From Mycobacterium bohemicum DSM 44277 (GTDB lineage Bacteria; Actinomycetota; Actinomycetes; Mycobacteriales; Mycobacteriaceae), in the NCBI RefSeq assembly GCF_001053185.1, contig NZ_CSTD01000001.1, forward strand, positions 1,792,333-1,856,332: 64,000 bases of DNA. Direction: 5' to 3'. Within the stretch, counting starts at the first letter, position 1. Every line of letters starts with the position of its first letter. This document shows, piece by piece, positions 61,047 through 64,000 of this stretch. The notes under the pieces are model-generated. The model was not told the origin of the DNA and ran no database searches. It was given only the letters and a program-made list of their open reading frames with translations. Both the position numbers and the translations under genes were made by a program.

Positions 61047-61161
61047 TTACGGCGGCCACAGCGACAGGGAAACGCCCGGTCCCATTCCGAACCCGGAAGC
61101 TAAGCCTGTCAGCGCCGATGATACTGCCCGACTGGGTGGAAAAGTAGGACACCGCCGAACA
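61047..61161 (+). rRNA. rrf: 5S ribosomal RNA
   Basis: 115 bases from TTACGGCGGCCACAGCG to GGACACCGCCGAACA, with the usual central GGTCCCATTCCGAACCC. The end is set by pairing of the 5' GGCGG and 3' CCGCC stem. Starts about 84 bases after 23S. Confidence 0.95.
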
Positions 61162-61165
61162 TACA

Positions 61166-61197
61166 CAAAAACGCCCCCGGCAACGGGGGTGTTTTTG
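61166..61197 (+). terminator. Rho-independent terminator of the rRNA operon
   Basis: AAAAACGCCCCCG, loop GCAA, CGGGGGTGTTTTT. The GC stem with a T-run after it is a textbook intrinsic terminator, directly behind 5S. Rare in mycobacteria, which supports its role at the rRNA operon. It also separates the operon from convergent ogt. Confidence 0.9.
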
Positions 61198-61204
61198 CAT
61201 TCTC

Positions 61205-61708
61205 CTAAAGCCGGTCGAACAGCATCAAATTCGTCGACGCGCGCCTTTTCTCCAATTCCAGGAGGGTCCGCTTCCGGTCCAGTCCGCCGCCGTATCCGGT
61301 GAGGCCTCCGCCGGCGCCGATCACGCGGTGGCACGGAACCACGATGGCGATGGGGTTGTGTCCGTTGGCCAATCCCACCGCCCGCGCCGAGCCGGGGGCG
61401 CCGATCTGTTGGGCGATTTGCCCGTACGATCTGGTCTCGCCGTAGGGAATCGTCAGCAGCGCCTGCCAGACCCGCCGCTGGAATTGCGTCCCGCCGAGAT
61501 CGAACCTGATGTCGAAGTCGGTGAGGTCGCCGGCGAAGTAGGCCGCCAATTGGTCGACGACGTCGGCGAACGCCCCAGGGTCCGGGGACCAGTCGGCGCG
61601 GCTCGGCTCGTGGGTCTGGTCGACCATCCGCAGGTGCGTCAGCACCGAGTCGCGGCCGGCCAGCGTCAGCGGTCCGATTGGGCTGTCGATGGTGCGGTAA
61701 CGGATCAT
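61205..61708 (-). CDS. ogt: Methylated-DNA-protein-cysteine methyltransferase
   Basis: A 167-residue suicide DNA-repair protein that moves alkyl groups from O6-alkylguanine to itself. The acceptor is Cys126 in IVVPCHRVIG; the helix-turn-helix with RVWQALLTIPYGETRSYG inserts into the minor groove. The ATG has AAAGGAGG upstream and overlaps the stop of the ada-alkA gene by four bases. The gene reads towards the rRNA terminator. Confidence 0.95.
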   Translation of the reverse strand: MIRYRTIDSPIGPLTLAGRDSVLTHLRMVDQTHEPSRADWSPDPGAFADVVDQLAAYFAGDLTDFDIRFDLGGTQFQRRVWQALLTIPYGETRSYGQIAQQIGAPGSARAVGLANGHNPIAIVVPCHRVIGAGGGLTGYGGGLDRKRTLLELEKRRASTNLMLFDRL

Positions 61709-63192
61709 GCGGCCTCCTTTGGTGGCCAATGGTTTACGGGATGATCGAGGGTGCTCCACAGGTGCTGGGTGGCGTAGGAGCGCCAGGGCCGCCACCGCGC
61801 GCTGTGAGCGGCCAGTTGTCGCTCCGCCGTGGGCAGGCCGAGTTCCTTGGCGGCCAACCGCAGGCCCAGGTCACCGGCGGGGAAGGCGTCCGGGTCGCCG
61901 AGGCCGCGCATCGCGATGACTTCCGCGGTCCAGGGGCCGATGCCAGGCACTTCCAGCAGCTGCGTTCGGGCCCGTTCCCAGTCGCTGCCCGAATCCAGCG
62001 CGATGCTTCCGTCGGCGAGGCCGCCGACCAGTGCGGTCAGGGTCCGCCGCCGAGTCTTGGGGACGGCCAGGTGCGCGGGGTCGATCTCGGCGAGTTGCCC
62101 GACGTCGGGGAAGGTGTGGGTCAGCCCGCCGTCGGGGTCACGAATCGGTTGACCGTAGGCCGCGACCAGCCGGCCGGCGTGGGTCCGCGCGGCCCTCGTC
62201 GACACCTGTTGGGCGAGCACGGCCCGCACGGCGAGTTCCGTCTCGTCGACCGTGCGGGGAATACGTTGTCCGGGAGCCTTTTTCACCGCCGGCGCCAGCT
62301 GTGGGTCCCCCGACAGCGCGTCCAGCACGGCCTCCGGGTCGGCGTCGAGGTCCAGCAGCCGCCGGCAGCGGGCGATGGCGGTGGTGAGGTCGCGGAAGTC
62401 GTCGAGGACAAGCGCGCAGCGTACGTGGTCCACCGCGGGCGTCAGCGCGACCACGGCATTGCCGCAGGGTAGCCGCAGGCTGCGCCGGTACGAACCGCCG
62501 CGGACCTCCTCGCATCCGGGCGCGGCGCCTGCCGCCAGGTGGCCGAACACGCCTTCGTAGGCGAACGGCGTCCGCACGGGCAGCCGCAGGCAGACGGCAC
62601 CTGGTGACGCGGCGACGGGGGTCGGTCGGGCCGCCGCCTGTCGCCGCAGGGCCGTCGGGGAGATTTCGAACACCGAGAGCACGGTGTCGTTGAACTGGCG
62701 GATGCTGGCGAACCCGGCGGCGAACGCGACGTCGCCGAACGGCAGCTCGGTGGTCTCGATCAGCACGCGGGCCGTCTGGGCCCGTTGGGCGCGGGCCAGC
62801 GCGAGCGGTCCGGCGCCGACCTCGGCCCGCAGCAGCCGTTCCAGCTGGCGGGCCGTGTAACCGAGGTGGGCGGCCAGGCCGCCGACGCCCTCACGGTCCA
62901 CGGTGCCATCGGCGATCAGCCGCATCGCGCGGGCCACGACGTCGCCGCGCACGTTCCATTCCGGCGAGCCCGGCGACGCGTCGGGACGGCACCGTTTGCA
63001 CGCCCGGAAGCCCGCCCGCTGGGCCGCCGCGGCGCTCGGATAGAACCGGACGTTGCGGGCGAACGGCGGGCGGACCGGGCAACTGGGCCGGCAATAGATC
63101 CGGGTCGTCAGCACGGCCGTGACGAACCAGCCGTCGAATCGGGCGTCCTTGGACTGGACGGCCCGGTAGCAGCGTTCGAAATCGTCGTGCAC
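61705..63192 (-). CDS. alkA: Ada-AlkA fusion: alkylation-response regulator and 3-methyladenine DNA glycosylase
   Basis: A 495-residue protein. The N-terminal Ada metal-binding domain has Cys34, Cys38, Cys65 and Cys68 (YCRPSC, CKRC); Cys34 or Cys38 takes the phosphotriester methyl. An AraC helix-turn-helix follows (GLAAHLGYTARQLERLL, FGDVAFAAGFASIRQFN), then the AlkA glycosylase with helix-hairpin-helix VPGIGPWTAEVIAMRG and the catalytic aspartate in FPAGDLGLR. It thus senses alkylation, activates its own genes and excises bases. Start GTG as in the M. tuberculosis protein. Coupled with ogt. Confidence 0.94.
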   Translation of the reverse strand: MHDDFERCYRAVQSKDARFDGWFVTAVLTTRIYCRPSCPVRPPFARNVRFYPSAAAAQRAGFRACKRCRPDASPGSPEWNVRGDVVARAMRLIADGTVDREGVGGLAAHLGYTARQLERLLRAEVGAGPLALARAQRAQTARVLIETTELPFGDVAFAAGFASIRQFNDTVLSVFEISPTALRRQAAARPTPVAASPGAVCLRLPVRTPFAYEGVFGHLAAGAAPGCEEVRGGSYRRSLRLPCGNAVVALTPAVDHVRCALVLDDFRDLTTAIARCRRLLDLDADPEAVLDALSGDPQLAPAVKKAPGQRIPRTVDETELAVRAVLAQQVSTRAARTHAGRLVAAYGQPIRDPDGGLTHTFPDVGQLAEIDPAHLAVPKTRRRTLTALVGGLADGSIALDSGSDWERARTQLLEVPGIGPWTAEVIAMRGLGDPDAFPAGDLGLRLAAKELGLPTAERQLAAHSARWRPWRSYATQHLWSTLDHPVNHWPPKEAA

Positions 63193-63323
63193 GCCTCCAC
63201 AGTTACACCCCGGCGCCGACAAAACTAGCGGAAAAGCGACATGGCAGTGGGCGGCGGCCAACGCGAGCGCTTGCGCTCGCATCCCACGGGGTACCCGCCT
63301 GGGACCATTTACGCGCAAAAGGG

Positions 63324-64000
63324 GTGACGTTGACGGCGGAGCTGGGGTGTCCGAAACGGATGGAGTTCGGCCCCTGCGGCGGGGTGCGCCACGACGGTCA
63401 GTGCGAAATGCGTCCGGGTCCTTGTTCATTCGGCGATGTGGTGCCGTGGTCGGGCGACCCGGTCGAACCGCGCGCACCGCGGCCGGTGCGCGCGCCCCTG
63501 GTGCTCGCCGATTTCAGTTGCACGCCCTTCGATCGTGGAGCCGTCGCGGCAACGGCCTCCGTCCTGGCGCCCGGGTGCGACGCCGTTCTGGTCGGTGAGC
63601 ATCAGAACAAGCCCGATTTTCCGCCCACGTTGATGGGTTCCTTACTCCTGGACGCCGGTGTGACCCCGTGGATCACCCTGTCATGCCGGGACCGGAACCG
63701 GGTCGTCCTCGAGCAGGAGCTGCGGGGGCTGAAGGCCATCGGGGTAGACACCGCACTCTGTGTGACCGGGGACGGACGCGGCTACGACGTCCGCCCGGAA
63801 GTCACGCAGACGTTCGATCTCGACGGGCCGCGGTTGGTGTCGCTGGCGGCCGCGCTCGACATGGTTCCGGCGGTGCCCGAAACGCCCACCGCGCCACCCG
63901 TGCACGCCCGCCCCGCCCGCCTGGTGGAAAAGCAGCGGGCCGGGGCCGGCGTGGCCGTGCTCAACCATGTGCCGTCTCCCGACGTAGTGGCCGAATTCAC
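63324..64000 (+). CDS. Methylenetetrahydrofolate reductase-like protein (partial, N-terminal part)
   Basis: The frame is open to the right edge, giving 225 residues. The first 35 or so hold a cysteine-rich motif (LGCPKRMEFGPCGGVR, QCEMRPGPCSF), as in the zinc-type C-terminal domain of some methylenetetrahydrofolate reductases, but here it comes first. A flavin-binding barrel follows, recognisable from LSCRDRNRVVLEQELRGL and DTALCVTGD, typical of MetF enzymes. It probably acts in one-carbon metabolism. The start may be the GTG at 63,324 or a TTG six bases later. It is divergent from ada-alkA, with 131 bases between. In M. tuberculosis this place holds an adenylate cyclase gene, as I recall. 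Confidence 0.82.
   Translation, partial: MTLTAELGCPKRMEFGPCGGVRHDGQCEMRPGPCSFGDVVPWSGDPVEPRAPRPVRAPLVLADFSCTPFDRGAVAATASVLAPGCDAVLVGEHQNKPDFPPTLMGSLLLDAGVTPWITLSCRDRNRVVLEQELRGLKAIGVDTALCVTGDGRGYDVRPEVTQTFDLDGPRLVSLAAALDMVPAVPETPTAPPVHARPARLVEKQRAGAGVAVLNHVPSPDVVAEF

Overview
The window looks like a chromosome segment of a slow-growing, non-tuberculous Mycobacterium. It is GC-rich with many GTG starts and carries a PE-family gene, a pknH/embR pair, an F-type ATP synthase with a fused b-delta subunit, and one rrs-rrl-rrf operon directly downstream of murA. The 16S gene has the extended helix-18 form typical of slow growers, and the 16S-23S spacer holds no tRNA. I do not assign a species. From memory, gene order follows M. 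tuberculosis H37Rv from about Rv1266c (pknH) to Rv1317c (alkA), so that genome is the reference for symbols and for what looks inserted or lost.

Left part (1-20.8 kb): start of pknH; an AsnC-type regulator, an SDR and a luciferase-like monooxygenase that separate pknH from embR; embR; two ABC exporter half-transporters; lipoproteins lprB and lprC; a SixA-like phosphatase; a PE-domain serine hydrolase; an SbcD-like nuclease with a broken SbcC-like partner; an alpha/beta hydrolase; and the oppBCDA peptide importer.

Middle (20.9-31.8 kb): carbonic anhydrase, the sulfate activation genes cysD and cysNC with an Rrf2 regulator, then a variable block of two VOC proteins, two DUF732 secreted proteins (one apparently frameshifted), a second luciferase-like monooxygenase, a K+ channel with two RCK modules, a Nudix hydrolase, a small unknown protein and tRNA-Arg(CCG).

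Core (31.8-53.3 kb): argS-lysA-hom-thrC-thrB (aspartate-family amino acids), rho, rpmE, prfA-prmC-sua5, wecA, and atpIBEFHAGDC followed by a DUF2550 gene. Stop/start overlaps suggest long translationally coupled operons.

Right part (53.3-64 kb): a VOC protein, a PduO-type cobalamin adenosyltransferase, murA, tandem rRNA promoters and the rRNA operon with a strong terminator, the ogt/ada-alkA alkylation-repair pair, and the start of a methylenetetrahydrofolate-reductase-like gene running off the window.

Most of the window is conserved mycobacterial core. The less ordinary signals are the gene insertions relative to M. tuberculosis, the internally deleted SbcC-like gene, the frameshifted DUF732 gene, and short possibly leaderless mini-ORFs that overlap the starts of lprB and the alpha/beta hydrolase (plus one between thrC and thrB). 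I found no CRISPR array, insertion sequence, prophage or convincing undescribed system.
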